From: Cryptomeria japonica
Lineage: Eukaryota; Streptophyta; Pinopsida; Cupressales; Cupressaceae
Assembly: GCF_030272615.1 (NCBI RefSeq)
Contig: NC_081414.1
Span: forward strand, 526,235,137 to 526,299,136
DNA: 64,000 bases
Reading direction: 5' to 3'
Shown one piece after another: positions 34,370 to 46,791 of the stretch (position 1 is the stretch's first letter; every line of letters begins with the position of its first letter). Below the pieces are notes generated by a model, which was given only the letters and a program-made list of their open reading frames with translations, did no database searches and was not told the origin of the DNA. A program made the position numbers and the translations under genes.

Positions 34370-36128
34370 ACAGATTGGATGAACTAAAGCTTAGAAAAGA
34401 GATGAAGTGTGACTATAGATCCCAAATCAAATGGCTGAGTGAGGAGAATAGAAACAAATTAACAATCCCTTCTTTAGCAGACCTCCAATGACCACAGCAA
34501 CCTCGATTTATCAGACATCCAAAAGGCATGCAAATTGAAGCAGTGAATTTCTTTAAGAGGTTCTATGATTTGGCACACTCTGAAGACTGGGGCTCATCTG
34601 GTGAAGAATGGTCTATTTTGGATCTGTAATAAGGGCTCCGAAGCTCTTTTTTGGTTGGATTCTTGAGATGGCAATCCCCCTATTCTTTCTTTATATCCGC
34701 ATCTCCAACCCCTTTGCGATAGTTTTATTGCAGCTGGTTGGGATAAGGTAGAGCTTTTTAAGACTGCTTGGATTTTAGGACCAATGGTTGGTTGTAGATG
34801 GAGGGTTCCCTGCGAATGGCCGCCAGGTGGATCAGATGCAGACCGGTAAGAGTTGTCCCGGATTCTTGCTGCTCATGAGTGCAGCTCCTTGGAGGGGCAA
34901 GATGTTCTTGCTTGGGGTAATGATTCTTCTGGTAAGTATTCTATTTCTGTAGGGTATTTGGAGCTTGATAGGCAATTGTTTGGTGGATTTGAAGTGCCTT
35001 GGTGGAAGCTGGTATGGAACAAGTTTTCTTAGTCCAAATGCAACTTCTTCATGTGGTTGGTGGTTTGGAGCCGATGTCTTACTTAGGATAATTTGCATAA
35101 GCGGGGCTTCTTGAGTCCTTCGATGTGCGTTTTGTGCCGGAATAGTGAGGAGTGTGTTTCTCATCTTTTCTTTCAATGCTTTTTTTCCAGGGAGATTTGA
35201 CATTTTTGGTGGGGTGATTGGAATCAAGCCTGCTAGTATGTGTCTTCCTTGGCTAAGTTCTGGGATCACTGAGATAAGGCTCCTATTAAGACTTATTTTC
35301 TTCAGGTTGCCTAGACTCTGGGGACTATCTTTATCATCTGGCATATTTGGTTGGAGAGGAATTGAAGGATTTTTCATGATGCTAGATTGGTTGTTCAACA
35401 CTTGTGGTGGAAAATTATTCATTCTCTTCACGAGACAGTTGTGATTTAATTGGAGGTGCAGATCCTGTTGATTTTGCTATTTGCGACCGCCTCAATTTTC
35501 CTCTTCAGGGAAGTGTTCCCATGTGGGGTGGACAGGTTATGCGGAATAGATGTAGACATCCTTTGTGAAAGGTAAATCGGGAGGGTCATTGGATCCCTCC
35601 TTGGGAAGTTTTGAAAATTAACACTGATGGTTCATCACGAGGAAATCCTGGCCATGCTGGTATTGGTGGGGTTGGTCGTGATAGTTCTGGTGATATTCAG
35701 TTTATTTTTTCGATTTATAAGGGTATTCATACTAATAAGTTTAATGGAGGCTCTTGCCATCTTGTATGTTGTGGAGCGTGGTTGTGATCTTGGTTGGCGA
35801 AGGATTATTTGTGAGTCTGATTCTCTGGTGGTGGTGACTTTGCTAAATGGTCAACAACTTGATGATGTTAGTTGGCAGTTAGTTGTGGTTCTTAAACAGA
35901 TTCTTCGGCTGTGTGGATCTTTGGAATCTATTACTTTTAGTCATATTCCTAGGGAGTGGAATGGAGTTGCTAATTGTTTGACCAAATGGGCTTCTGATCA
36001 AATGTTAAATTTGAACATTGTGGATCGGGGATAGTTGCCTCTGGCACAGTCTTTTTTGTTAGATAACTTAGTGAATAATGAAAGGGCAATGCAATGCTAT
36101 GTATTCTTTTTGAGTTTGAAAAAAATTT
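34370..36128 (+). mobile_element. Truncated L1-type LINE with RNase H domain
   Basis: Broken ORF2 remains in order. First comes an EN-RT linker-like segment (34380-34590; R-S-Q-I-K-W-L-S-E-E-N). Most of the RT is lost. The C-terminal region follows at 34600-34990 (A-L-F-W-L-D-S-W, then W-R-V-P and W-P-P-G-G). A zf-RVT-like domain lies at 35000-35200 (C-N-F-F-M-W, then C-V-L-C, then H-L-F-F-Q-C). An RNase H domain is at 35600-36034 (K-I-N-T-D-G-S-S-R-G-N-P-G, then C-E-S-D-S-L, then H-I-P-R-E-W-N). Stops and a frameshift near 35745 disable it. A short A-rich end lies at 36118-36124. Plant L1 elements with a C-terminal RNase H are known. Confidence 0.85.
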
Positions 36129-37559
36129 TACCCCTCTTTTAGTGTCAATTGTTTCACCATAGAATTTTCCAGAAGTTCTGAAACCTCGTTAAGAATCATT
36201 AGCTTGAGGATAGGCATAACATAATAGATATGAACAATACAAGCCATCTTGACCTCTGAAATCCAAATCTGTGTTCTAAATGTAATGTCATATGATAGAG
36301 TGGCTTGAATGCGCTAATATCTTTTTCTCCATGACCTCTTCCTCAATGTTTTTGAATGACTCTCCTTTCAACCTATCTGGTGTACAAAGGACGAGAGTTA
36401 TCTTTCTTGCGATGGGAACTATCCAGAGGTGTTACCAAAGGAGTGAAGCCTGCAGACCTCACACATGTCCATCCTATGGATGACAAATTTCTTTTGGGTG
36501 AGGCAAAAAATGCACTGGACACTGCCTCGAGAGGTTGTTTAGATATCTATCTCTTACCATGGTCAACAAATAAATAAGGATAAATTTCAATTCCCACTTT
36601 TTAATACTACTAAGAAAATACAACAGAAAATTGTGGATATAGTTATATTTCAAATTACTTCTTTAGCAAATAAACAATTGAGGCATCCTAATTTCTATTT
36701 TTAGTCTTACGAAAGACACTTTGGTAGATAAATTCAGATCTAGGATCACCAATTTTACCAATCATGCTATTCCCATTTATGACATCTCATTTTTGGCAGC
36801 TCTGAAAGTAGTCCTGAAGAGAATGGATAAAAGGAACAGTTTTATGATTTGCCAAAGCAGAGATTACATACGTGCCATTTAGTTTAACCATGAAAAGGTC
36901 TATTTCTCAAAGAGCAGAGGAAGCTTGGATTTGGCAGTGGTTTAAGGCATAGTTCACAAACTCGAACTCAGAGAGTACTCAGCAAGCCCAAAATATTCAA
37001 CTCGGCAACTTAAAAAATACTTAAATTTCTTGAAAAACACAATTTTTTTGCAAAATTCAATTACAATATGCATCAAATGAATCTAAAAAACCATGAAGTG
37101 TTTTCTATTAAATTTTATTCTTGAATACATATGAATTATAAAATTGCTGCTAACTGATAACTATTATGAATTTATGATGGTTGTCTTTGAAAATCATCAT
37201 CATAAATTTTATATCTAGGCAAGTAAAATTATAATTTTTTACAATTTCCTCTTCCCCAACCTAGTGTAAAATTGGGGGATAGAGAGTATGGTCCTCACAC
37301 TCGATTGTAGCTCCCTGCTTGGCCTAGACGACTGTGCCTATGACTCCACCCTACTACTAGATGACAATGACTTCTCTACCAATCAATGCCATCCAATCCA
37401 ATCTCCCATGCTTCTATTGCAGCCACATCCTCCATAGTTGCCTCTCAAAATCTGCAATCTCATCCTCTGCAAACAAGGAGGGCTCATCATCCTACACGGT
37501 CCAGTCACTATAGGAACCAATCTCATCCAAATCAATAAGCTCCTCTAGTTGGTTCTCCA
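36129..37559. other. Unassigned sequence between LINE and hAT relic
   Basis: The plus-strand frame 36356-36577 is open for 73 codons and less AT-rich than its surroundings, but I do not recognise it. The rest is AT-rich. The stretch 37270-37560 is C-rich and may hold the far end of the hAT transposase or its 3' UTR. Confidence 0.35.
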
Positions 37560-38160
37560 CTTTTCTTATGCAAAGTTGAAGGCTTTATTGTATATAAACA
37601 AGATCATTGAGGCATTGTTGGGAGAACTTTCGTTTGTGTGAATGGCATCAAACAAACTCCAATTGCGCTCACAACCAAAAGCACTACAAGGTTGAGGCAA
37701 AATTTGGAGGGCTAGCCTTTGCAGATTTGGGGTATTTCCATCCCAATCTTACCACCAAGAACCTGCAAATAAGATATTTAAGATTTTGTAAATAAACAAA
37801 TATTCTATTAATAATTGTAATTTATAACTTGCAAGATATAAGATTTAACTTTTTCTTAGTTAGTGTTTGGGTGGTTCTTCCTTGTATAGCTAATGGCAAA
37901 GAAAACCACCTCCCCCTAGTTTGCTTATAATTCTACAAATTAAAAATGATGAGGTCTCTCCCCTCAAGCTCAAGTGTCATAACCTCCCCACTAACATCTA
38001 TGAAGCTATCAAAGAAGAGAAACTTGGGGTTGAGGTGGTACCTTGCTGCATGAATGGGTTGGTGGAGTTGATAGTTCCACTTTCCGATAGGGACAAATCT
38101 ATTTGCATTCCCCTTGTAATAGTTTTGGATGGCCTATTTGGCCCATCCATGGCCTCATAA
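37560..38160 (-). pseudogene. hAT-family transposase relic
   Basis: On the minus strand two coding fragments remain. The first, about 38160-37930, includes W-N-Y-Q-L-H-Q-P-I-H-A-A followed by Y-H-L-N-P-K-F, a conserved block of plant hAT transposases. The second, about 37740-37570, includes F-G-C-E-R-N-W-S-L-F-D-A-I-H-T, the C-terminal dimerisation domain. An AT-rich gap of about 150 bp separates them. DNA-binding (BED) and catalytic parts were not found. No terminal inverted repeats were identified. Confidence 0.78.
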
Positions 38161-39220
38161 ATATATCAGATTGAACTTTTCTTCCCATCCACCAAGCACA
38201 AAACCCTCACCACTGGCCCTATTACATATAAAGTACAAAGTAGAAGCAAATCTAGTTGTCTTTAAAAATGCATATTATTCAATTATACGTAATGGTTTGA
38301 TGATCTGTGTACATCAGTGTAGCTATCATTTTGAAAGTGTTATTCATTATTATTATGCAGTTAAGATTAACAATGATCGATGAGTATTGAGTAGTTATAG
38401 TTAAGGTTTTAGTCATTAGAGTGCTATTCTTTAGTATTATTTAATTTTGCATATACTATTATCAATGTGATATCCATAAGCATTGAATAGTGGTCAAATA
38501 GAGAATCTTTGGTTTGTATAGTCATTGATCTGATACTAACTATAGATTTGATTAGTATCGCATATGCAAAAATAATCAGCTGCTATTCTCTAGTACTAAT
38601 TAATAATTGATTTGAATTGATCTGTTATCAAGTCATCATCATTTTTCATTGTTGTCAAGTTATTATACTTTTAGTGATCTTAGTTATTATTTTGAAGAGA
38701 TATTGAATTTTAATCATCAATATCATTGCTTTAGTTACCAAGTGGTCACAATTTTTACTAATTCTAGTCATTATGAATTTTACTTGAATCTTTCAATAGT
38801 AACCTTCAAATAGACGAAAACAAATTACATTAAATTGAAGTTGGATTTGTTAATGTTCTTGCTAGTGGATTATTATCCAATGCATGCTCTCAACATGATT
38901 AGAAAATGTTACATAATCTTTTAGCTAATCTAACTCCACATCTATAATTTGGGTAGCTCATCAATTTAAATAGATGAAATTACTTATACTTAATTTAAAT
39001 TAGATTTCTTTAGATAGAATTGATAAGCCTAGAGTGTGGCCTTTGAATTAGGATTGATGAGAATTAATAACAAATGTGGATTCTTACTAATCACTCTCTC
39101 AAGGATAAGTCTAGTAAATGTTGTCGTGATATATTATTTTAGTTGAATAAGCCATGGTTATGAGCAATTATAGAATTGATTATATAGATTAATCTAATTG
39201 ATTTCGTTTGATTGAATGTA
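38161..39220. other. AT-rich intergenic DNA
   Basis: No coding or RNA features seen. Confidence 0.5.
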
Positions 39221-40748
39221 ATAGTTGTAGCATCATAAATTGTACACCTTTATTAGTGTGTCCAATTTCACACTCTCCTAGCACTCATTTTAGTACTTCT
39301 CATTCCTCTATGCATTATAGGACATTTACTGTAATTAATTAATATTTAATTCAATATTATAGGCCTTATTCCATTTTATTACATCATCAATCTATTATTT
39401 GGGCCCTTAAATCTAGGTGTGTCCTCTATCTTTTATTATCCTGATTTTCCTTAATCCTACCCCAATGTCAACCTCCAAAACACATCTCGCATATCTATAC
39501 ATCATGGTTTGAGCCATCAAGGTGGAATCAGCATTAGAACCTCGTTATCTTGCATCCCTAGAGATACAGGGAAACGCTGCCAAGACTAAGACAATTGGCT
39601 CCGCTTGATCCCAAGAATTTTTCCCCGAATTTTGGGAGGAAAATTTGGCGGTCCTAATCAATTAAAATTTAGCTCTGTGCAAAGATACACCAAATCTAAG
39701 TTGGTCTAAAGGTGATTTCAATTATGAAATCCCTATATAAGGCATCCCTCTCAATTCATTTTCATTATCTTATCTCATGCTAACATTATCATCCAATTCA
39801 AGAGCAATTCTTCCTCCTCAAGAACATATCTAATTCAAAGAGAAACAAACTACTTTAAGACATCTTCATGTTATATTTTATCTATGATTTCATGATGGAT
39901 TTTATGTGATTTATCATGTTATTGCATCAACACATGAAGGACTTATCCTAAGAGCATTGCATCACCAATTGAAGGAATAATCATCTACATTCAAGCATTT
40001 CAATTTCAGATCTAGCCTCGTCCTCAAAAGACAAGCTTTTCCAATTCAATATTCAAGTTCAATTTCTATTTCAATTAGGGTTAATTCCAAACCAAGGGTT
40101 TGACCTAGGCAAACCCCTATCCACAACATCCTTTCTCTCCTTTTGTGTGCAAGTATAAGTTGCCGACAGGGACACAAAGTTCAGGAGACCTTCAGCAAAC
40201 TGATATAGATCCATTCTCAAAATTTGGACCTAGTTTTATGGGACCAGGGGGCTTGGGGCACCCCTGTTTGGACCAGGGCACTAGGGGTGCCCCTGTCCTT
40301 AGGGTTTCCCTCAAAATTTTGCAGGAATCTCACTTGCAATCTTAGAAAGCAGATTTCTAGAAACCAACTACAAGGCAGAAGACTAGGGCATCCGGGCATC
40401 CTGGTCCCATAGATTCAGCTCCGGATCACTATTACAAGTGCACTATTAGATTTCCTAGCCATTTCTCTACCTATTGCAGATTTTTTGATTGTTTACCAGT
40501 TAATTGTAGCATTCTAAGTTCATCCATGTACGTTCTTATCCTAGATTGGACCTTCAATTTACATCTTGTCAATTGCATCTTCAACTCAAACAAAAGGATA
40601 CCGAATTCAATTGGCATTCAACCCTCTTCCTACTAGAACTAATCTCTTGGATTCATTCTCCCTTTTAATGTGTTGTGTGTGAAATAGGTCATTTCCCTAG
40701 TTTACATAGCTAAGCTTGTGAAACCCTATTTTCATACCTTACAATAGT
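39221..40748 (+). mobile_element. Solo LTR (1518 bp) with ATAGT target-site duplication
   Basis: The LTR is 39226-40743, beginning TGTAGCATCATAAATTG and ending CATACCTTACA, flanked by ATAGT on both sides. TATA-like CCCTATATAAGG at about 39730 gives plus orientation. A repeated GGGGCACCCCTGT/GGGGTGCCCCTGT pair lies near 40255-40290. No PBS or PPT was found. Its length and its TGTAG opening resemble the solo LTR at 4192, though the sequences are not obviously the same family. Confidence 0.82.
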
Positions 40749-41835
40749 AAAATAATCATTATACCAATTGAATTAAATATACATTGTTTAAAAAGGTAAA
40801 CTAAGTAGGTTTTAAACGCTAGACACGCAATAAGTAAAACTAGTAACCTTTCGAAGAAGAAAAATTAAAGATGTGCTCTAAGTAAATAAGAAAATATAGA
40901 ACTCAAATTAAACTTCACATCAAACACCCCTTTAGGTGCTTGCAAGTAGATTCTTCTCTAGGTTTTTGTCTCTTCTTCACCTAAGTGGGTGGCAACCAAT
41001 GGAAAACTGTCTAGGAAAATTGAACCCTAGAAAGGGTTGTGTACACACTCATACAGTTACATTCATAGAAGCAATAGTTTGCAAAAAATCATGATTATAC
41101 ATGATTAATCCCGAATCCTAGAGCTAGCTGATTTATTCCCTGAAAAAATCTTGCTTCACGAAAAAATCATTGACCAAAATTTCAATGATTTTTTGCATTT
41201 TAGTCACATTAAAATCATGTTAAAAAACCAAAAAAAATGGCAAAAAAGTGAAAAAAATCATTGTAAAAACTTGCAAAACCCTAGAAAAACTCATGAAATT
41301 ACCGAATTGCTTAGAAATAGGGTTGATTCGAGAAGGAATCAGAATCAATGTGGAATCAACATTGAAAAAGTTTGTTATTTTGTCCCTTAGTTTTCTTTCT
41401 GACCTCTAAAAATCCATAAATAAAGGAGTGAGAGGAGCAATGGTGGCCACCAACCAAATTTGAAAGGGCCTCAATCATCCTAAATCGTGGGGGGCATATG
41501 AGATAGTATTGAAGCAGCTGGAAAATCTTCTCCAAATTGCGGCTTCAGTATGATTCAAGCTCTCTACACACCCTAGCCCATGGATTATGATGCAAACAAC
41601 TATATAATTAATATTATACACTAGCTATAAAATTAATACTATTATGCACTATTATAGATGGCATTTTGACAGGGAAAGAGCGAACCCCTATGGTTTATAA
41701 TTAATACTATAAAGTAGTTTTAAACTTTAAACTTTATAGACTGAATATATATTAATAGTTATATAATAAACTATAAATAAAAAATAATGTAAAATTTATA
41801 ATGTCCATATTTAATTTTTAATATAATATATAATG
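40749..41835. other. AT-rich intergenic DNA
   Basis: A poly-A-rich frame at 41151-41390 is probably chance. Nothing else is recognised. Confidence 0.4.
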
Positions 41836-42080
41836 TTTATTATTTTTTGATGGAGGAAACTTGGGTTCTAGCTTGGTCTAATCCCAGAGAGACCATTTAC
41901 CAAGGATCTCTTCCCACGAGGCCATTTTCGGGGGGTCATCATTCCCCACACTTCACTTGTTCAAACCCACAAGCTCAACAACCCAACAAAGGCAAAATGC
42001 TCACGAGCTCAATGGCCCAACAGGGATTTGAACCTTGGTGGCTACCTCACCAATGGCTCGTGTTTCTACCACAATAGTAA
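41836..42080 (-). mobile_element. tRNA-derived SINE
   Basis: On the minus strand a tRNA-like head has GTGGTAGAAACACG (A-box region, 42057-42074) and GGTTCAAATCC (perfect B box, 42024-42034), spaced as in a Pol III promoter. An unrelated body of about 190 bp follows, ending in an A-rich run (CAAAAAATAATAAA). Flanking AT-rich DNA prevents recognition of a TSD. Confidence 0.65.
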
Positions 42081-42426
42081 ATGTTCGAAGACATTTATAA
42101 TATATATAGATATAGATATATGATTTTTTATTTTTAATTGATATAGTTAATTTTTGCTCAAACAAAGACATACAATTCATTATGTGAGCAATACATCCAA
42201 AGTGCTCCATGAAATAAATCTGAATGACAACAAACAAGCTTACATACTTGTAATAAAACAGCCTCCAACACAATCATTAAAATTTGTCTCTACCTAAAAT
42301 AGTAGTTGCAAGCTAGGTATTGCCTAAACCAGTGGCTTGCTAATCTTTGACTTCAACTAAACAAATGCCTTTTGTTGAATTCTACCCCATATAAAAGATT
42401 TACCAATTGCCATTAGGGAATATTAA

Positions 42427-43482
42427 GCATTGCAACTGTGGAATATGATTTGATAAGCTTTCTCAAATATTGAACTACCCCCAAGAAAACTCCTTGCCTC
42501 AATCACAATAAAAGTCTTGGATCACTTCAAAATGAGTTCCACTTTTACTAAATTCCTAACAATAGCTAGATCTCTATCTGGTAAATTTTGATCTCAACTA
42601 CTTCATAGACTTAGCTAATCTTTAATCTCAGACTTAGACAACTATTTGGTGACTGCCCTTTTAAAAAGTTAAATGAATATGTCTATGTAATCAGCAATAT
42701 GAATATAAACAACAAAAATCTATTTTCTACAATTCTTGGGTTAAACTATGTTTTATTTACTCTCTATCTCTCTATCCTATGGAAATGCCCTTAAGTTTTA
42801 AAAAATGGTTTGTCTATTTTTCTACAATTTTTTACAATTTTTTAAAATCCAATTTTTTACCCATTTTAACAAAAAATCTTGTACTTTTGGTTTGTCAATT
42901 TTTTCCCCAAACGATTTTTGTTGCTATAATATAATGCATTGCAATTGTGGAATATGATTTGATAAGCTTTCTAAAATATTGAATTAACCCTACAAAACTC
43001 CTTTCCTCAATCACAATGAAATTCTTAGATCACTTCAAAATGGCTTCCACTTTTACTACTTGTCTATTAACTTTTGATCTCAATTACCTCTTGTCTGTTA
43101 ACTTTTGATCTCAGTTACTTCATAGACTTAGCTAATATATGATCTCAAACTTAGACAACTAGTTGGTGTATTTGGTGACTGCCCTCTTAAAAAGTTAGCT
43201 GAATATTTGCCTATGTAGTCAGCAACATGATTATAAACAAGAAAATAATATTTTCTATAATTCATGGGTTAAATTCTATTTTATTTGCTCTTTATATCTC
43301 TATGCTATGGAAATGCCCAAGTTTTAAAAAAAAAAAGTTTTTGTCTCTTTTTCTACAATTTTTTATGTTTTTTTTTAATCCAATTTTTTCCTGATCTTTT
43401 GCCTATTTTTTCCTGATTTTTTCAAAAACTCTTATACTTTTGGTTTGCCGATTTTTTCCCCAACTGATTTTTGCCACTATGG
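42427..43482. repeat. Tandem duplication of a ~510 bp segment
   Basis: Copy 1 starts GCATTGCAACTGTGG at 42427 and copy 2 GCATTGCAATTGTGG at 42936. Both continue through GATTTGATAAGCTTTCT, a GACTGCCC segment and end in TTTTCCCCAA...TTTTTG. There are small indels, including a CTTTTGATCTCA repeat in copy 2. No coding content. Confidence 0.85.
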
Positions 43483-43489
43483 TTACATT

Positions 43490-44873
43490 AGCATAGTCTC
43501 AAACAAAAATACATATTTTATACACCTAGTTTTCTAGTATTTTGATCTTGTCAGTACAAGGGTATGTGGGCAATCTGAATAACAAAGCATGTTTCCAATA
43601 CTCAAATACAAAGGACATTGTAAGGTTATGTGACCTATTTCCTAAAAGATAAAACTCTAAATCTAATTGGTATAAGAATAAAATATGATAGTCACTAGTA
43701 CTCAAAGAATCTTTGGAGTGGATTGATTTTGTACTTGGTCAGTTGCCCAAAACCCAAGGAAGGGTACAAGATCTTTTTAGGACTTGCAGAAAACTTGAAT
43801 TTAATATATCGGGCATGTTGTGATTTTTTTGAAGTGACTCAAGACCTAGTTGGTACCAATGAGTCGAAGCGTCTGGTCATAGCATATTTATTATTCTTAT
43901 CCTTATAGAATTGAATGGCCACTCTAGTGCGCATCTCGTATTGGATGGAAACATGGTTTGTATCAACCATGTTTTGTTGATTGTCCTATGAAGAGCCCGA
44001 ATCAGCTATTCATTTGTTGTTTTGTATTGGAAAAGTTAGCTCGAATTGGCTACGATTAATTCCTGAGTATTCAGTTGAGACTACTGAATATTAAATAAGC
44101 TACAACTAATTACTCTTTCTTTTTTATCAATCATAGAAAATTTATTGTTTAACCAAGTGATCGTTCTTAAGCCTACTCCATCCAAATCGCTATTTGTCTC
44201 GTATGGACAATAGAATTGAATTGGACCAAAAACAATAGTGAAAACTTGTGAAATTTTTGGAGTTTTTCAAAGTGATTGTTATAGTACTTCATATGCATTC
44301 CTTAATAAACATAAGCCTTAGAGAGAGAACCTCAATTTATATATTGTTTGGACCCTTCTTTTTTTTATATGTTTCATTTCACTTGCTTGTAGAATGGACT
44401 GCAATCATTTTGTGATGAGGCAGCAACTTTGGAACACATTTATGCAACAATCGACTCCCTAACTTGCATGCATGCCATCAAAATAGCCTTAAACAAAAAG
44501 ACAAAGACAATGTTGGGTGGATTGTTGGTGTTGTTTGTGCCTTAATTACCCATGATGGTGGTGACATGTACAATGATTTTGATGATGGGTACCATGTTGG
44601 AAGTTGCACTAAAAGAGGCATTTCGACAATTTTTATTATAATAATGGGAAAGTTATCAATGCTTTCCCTTGCACCATGCTCTGATTTGGGAGTTGCATTG
44701 GTGATTTTACATTTCTCTGTCTTTTTTTTAGTTTAACTCTTACCATGGGTGTGACTAGAAGCAAAGATGGCAAGGTTGGGTCCTCTAAAACAAAATGCTA
44801 ATCTCCTTGCCATATGAACATAAATATAGATTCCACCCTTGATAGAAGGACAAAAAATATTTTATTGTTGAAA
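43490..44873. other. Unassigned AT-rich sequence
   Basis: Small frames (43723-43908, 44464-44736) show no family features. Confidence 0.4.
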
Positions 44874-44878
44874 CAAAC
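44874..44878 (+). repeat. Left TSD of element D (CAAAC)
   Basis: Matches 49049-49053. Confidence 0.92.
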
Positions 44879-45239
44879 TGTTGATTGTCCCAAGTTTTAT
44901 TGGATGTATTTTAATGTATATATCTGATTCAATCTGATACTTGCATTCTTGGAATTCTATGTGTTCTCAAATTGAATAACATTATACTATATATATTCCT
45001 TTGGAGAGGCATGTCCTTGAACGGACATGTCTCTCCTTTAATTATAATAATTTAATCAATATTATAATGTTTCATCAATCAATTATTAATTTAGAATAAT
45101 ATAATAGATTAATATTGAATATTAAATTTTATGTGATTAATAATAATATAATAATATAACATAATAATATATTATTATTAATCAACATATATTATATGTA
45201 TTCTAAATGATCATTCGATTGAAGCTACAAACATTAACA
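44879..45239 (-). mobile_element. 3' LTR of element D (Ty1/copia)
   Basis: 361 bp, nearly identical to 48688-49048. On the plus strand it runs TGTTGATTG...CATTAACA. It contains an inverted repeat, GGAGAGGCATGTCC / GGACATGTCTCTCC (45003-45036), in both LTRs. A polypurine tract adjoins. Confidence 0.95.
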
Positions 45240-45360
45240 CTCCCTCTTAGCTAGGGAGGATGATCAGACATAATGTGTAGTGATCTCCCATGTCAACACT
45301 TATGGCCCTCACCATAGCTACACAAAACATAATTAACACTCCCTCTTAGCTAGGGAAGAT
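45240..45360 (-). promoter_or_regulatory. Polypurine tract of element D with a nearby second copy
   Basis: Next to the LTR, the minus strand reads CTAGCTAAGAGGGAG before TGTTAATG. The same purine run with TGTTAAT recurs at about 45332-45358, and CTAAGAGGGAGTGTTAAA again at 46299. Each repeat reproduces the junction between tract and LTR start. Confidence 0.7.
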
Positions 45361-45566
45361 AAAATCAATGCAAATGCATTAAGTCTAGATTAATTATGGA
45401 ATAGAGAAAATATTATCTCACTATGATATCAGGAAGTATGGTATAAACAAGAATATCAAGGCACATGATATTCACCATAACTCAAAAATATCATCTCATG
45501 ATATTGGGAGTATTTGCATCAACCATATGATGCTCCTCACAGGGGACCATAGTCTCAAGGTGTGAA

Positions 45567-45983
45567 TTTGCCTCCGTCGGCGATTCTATTCACAAGATCT
45601 TGCGTGGATTGCCTCTGTCGACAATTCTATCCATAAGCTCTTGTGTGGATTGCCTCAATTGGTGATTCTATCCATGAGCTCTCACATGAATTGCCTCAGT
45701 CGGCGATTCTATCCATAAGCTCTTGTGTGGATTGCCTCAATTGGTGATTCTATCCGTGAGCTCTCACGTGAATTGCCTCAGTCGGTGATTCTATCCACAA
45801 GCTCTTACGTGGATTGCCTCAGTCGGCGATTCTATCCATGAGCTCTCACGTGGATTGCCTCAGTCAGCGATTCTATCCACAAGCTCTTATGTGGATTGCC
45901 TCAGTCGGCGATTCTATCCATGAGCTCTCACGTGGATTGCCTCAGTCGGCGATTCTATCCACAAGCTCTTATCAATTTGCCTC
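45567..45983. repeat. 41 bp minisatellite, ten copies, with 82 bp alternation
   Basis: The unit begins ATTGCCTCAGTCGGCGATTC and ends in CTCTTACGTGG or CTCTCACGTGG. Later copies alternate between CCACAAGCTCTTA and CCATGAGCTCTCA forms, so the active unit became an 82 bp dimer. It lies in the 3' non-coding part of element D. Confidence 0.92.
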
Positions 45984-46389
45984 TGCAGATGCGAAGACCA
46001 AGCAATTATATCTTCTACGTTCACCACATGTATCGTATGTAATTTTATTCAACAAGGGTGGCAGATATATATCATTTGTCAAGGGGTCGCGATCCTATGT
46101 GGAACCACGTGGTTCCACATAGGGCCGTGACCCCTGTGTAGAGCCACGATCCTTCTACACCGGCGGGATTACTTAAACCAAACATAACAATAACAAACTA
46201 GTATGTTAGTTTAATACTAAATTAAATCGCAAGTATAAAATCGAATTTTCTGGGCGCTAAAACAGATTACGATTTTAGAGTTACGACTGAGACTAAATTT
46301 AACACTCCCTCTTAGTCTTAGGAGTATAGACCTAAAACTTAATTTAGCTCAACACTAATCTCATGATAATTACATCACCTAGGTGTGAA

Positions 46390-46543
46390 GAATCAGCCTG
46401 TGATTCTAAGGATATACTCACTTTGATATCCCTGTTTTAAGTATTAGCCTGTGATACTAAGGATATACTCACTTTGATATCCTTGTTATAAGTATCAGCC
46501 TGTGATACTAAGGATATACTCACTTTGATATCCCTGTTATAGT
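46390..46543. repeat. 51 bp tandem repeat, three copies
   Basis: Units at 46391, 46442 and 46493 share AGCCTGTGATACTAAGG and ACTCACTTTGATATCC. Also in the 3' region of element D. Confidence 0.9.
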
Positions 46544-46791
46544 ATGTGCACTGACATTAATCCACTTACATAATGTCTACTATAACTTATCATATTACTG
46601 ATATTCAAATTGTCTGATTTTCAGTTTATATGATCTTCCAAACATTTATAAGATCGTCACCTTACAATGTTAAAATACAAGTGTTCATTAACTAAAGAAT
46701 CGTCATCCTTTAGGAATGAACACAGGGAAAGGTTACATAATTCATATACTCAAGTATATGACCAAGAAGTTTACATAATTTTAGACATCAA

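Noticed and set aside
36356-36577. 73-codon plus-strand ORF as a host exon
   Set aside because: Composition is somewhat gene-like but I recognise no family and see no convincing splice sites.
41836-42080. Functional tRNA gene
   Set aside because: Only A/B-box similarity; acceptor and anticodon stems do not pair. A SINE is the better reading.
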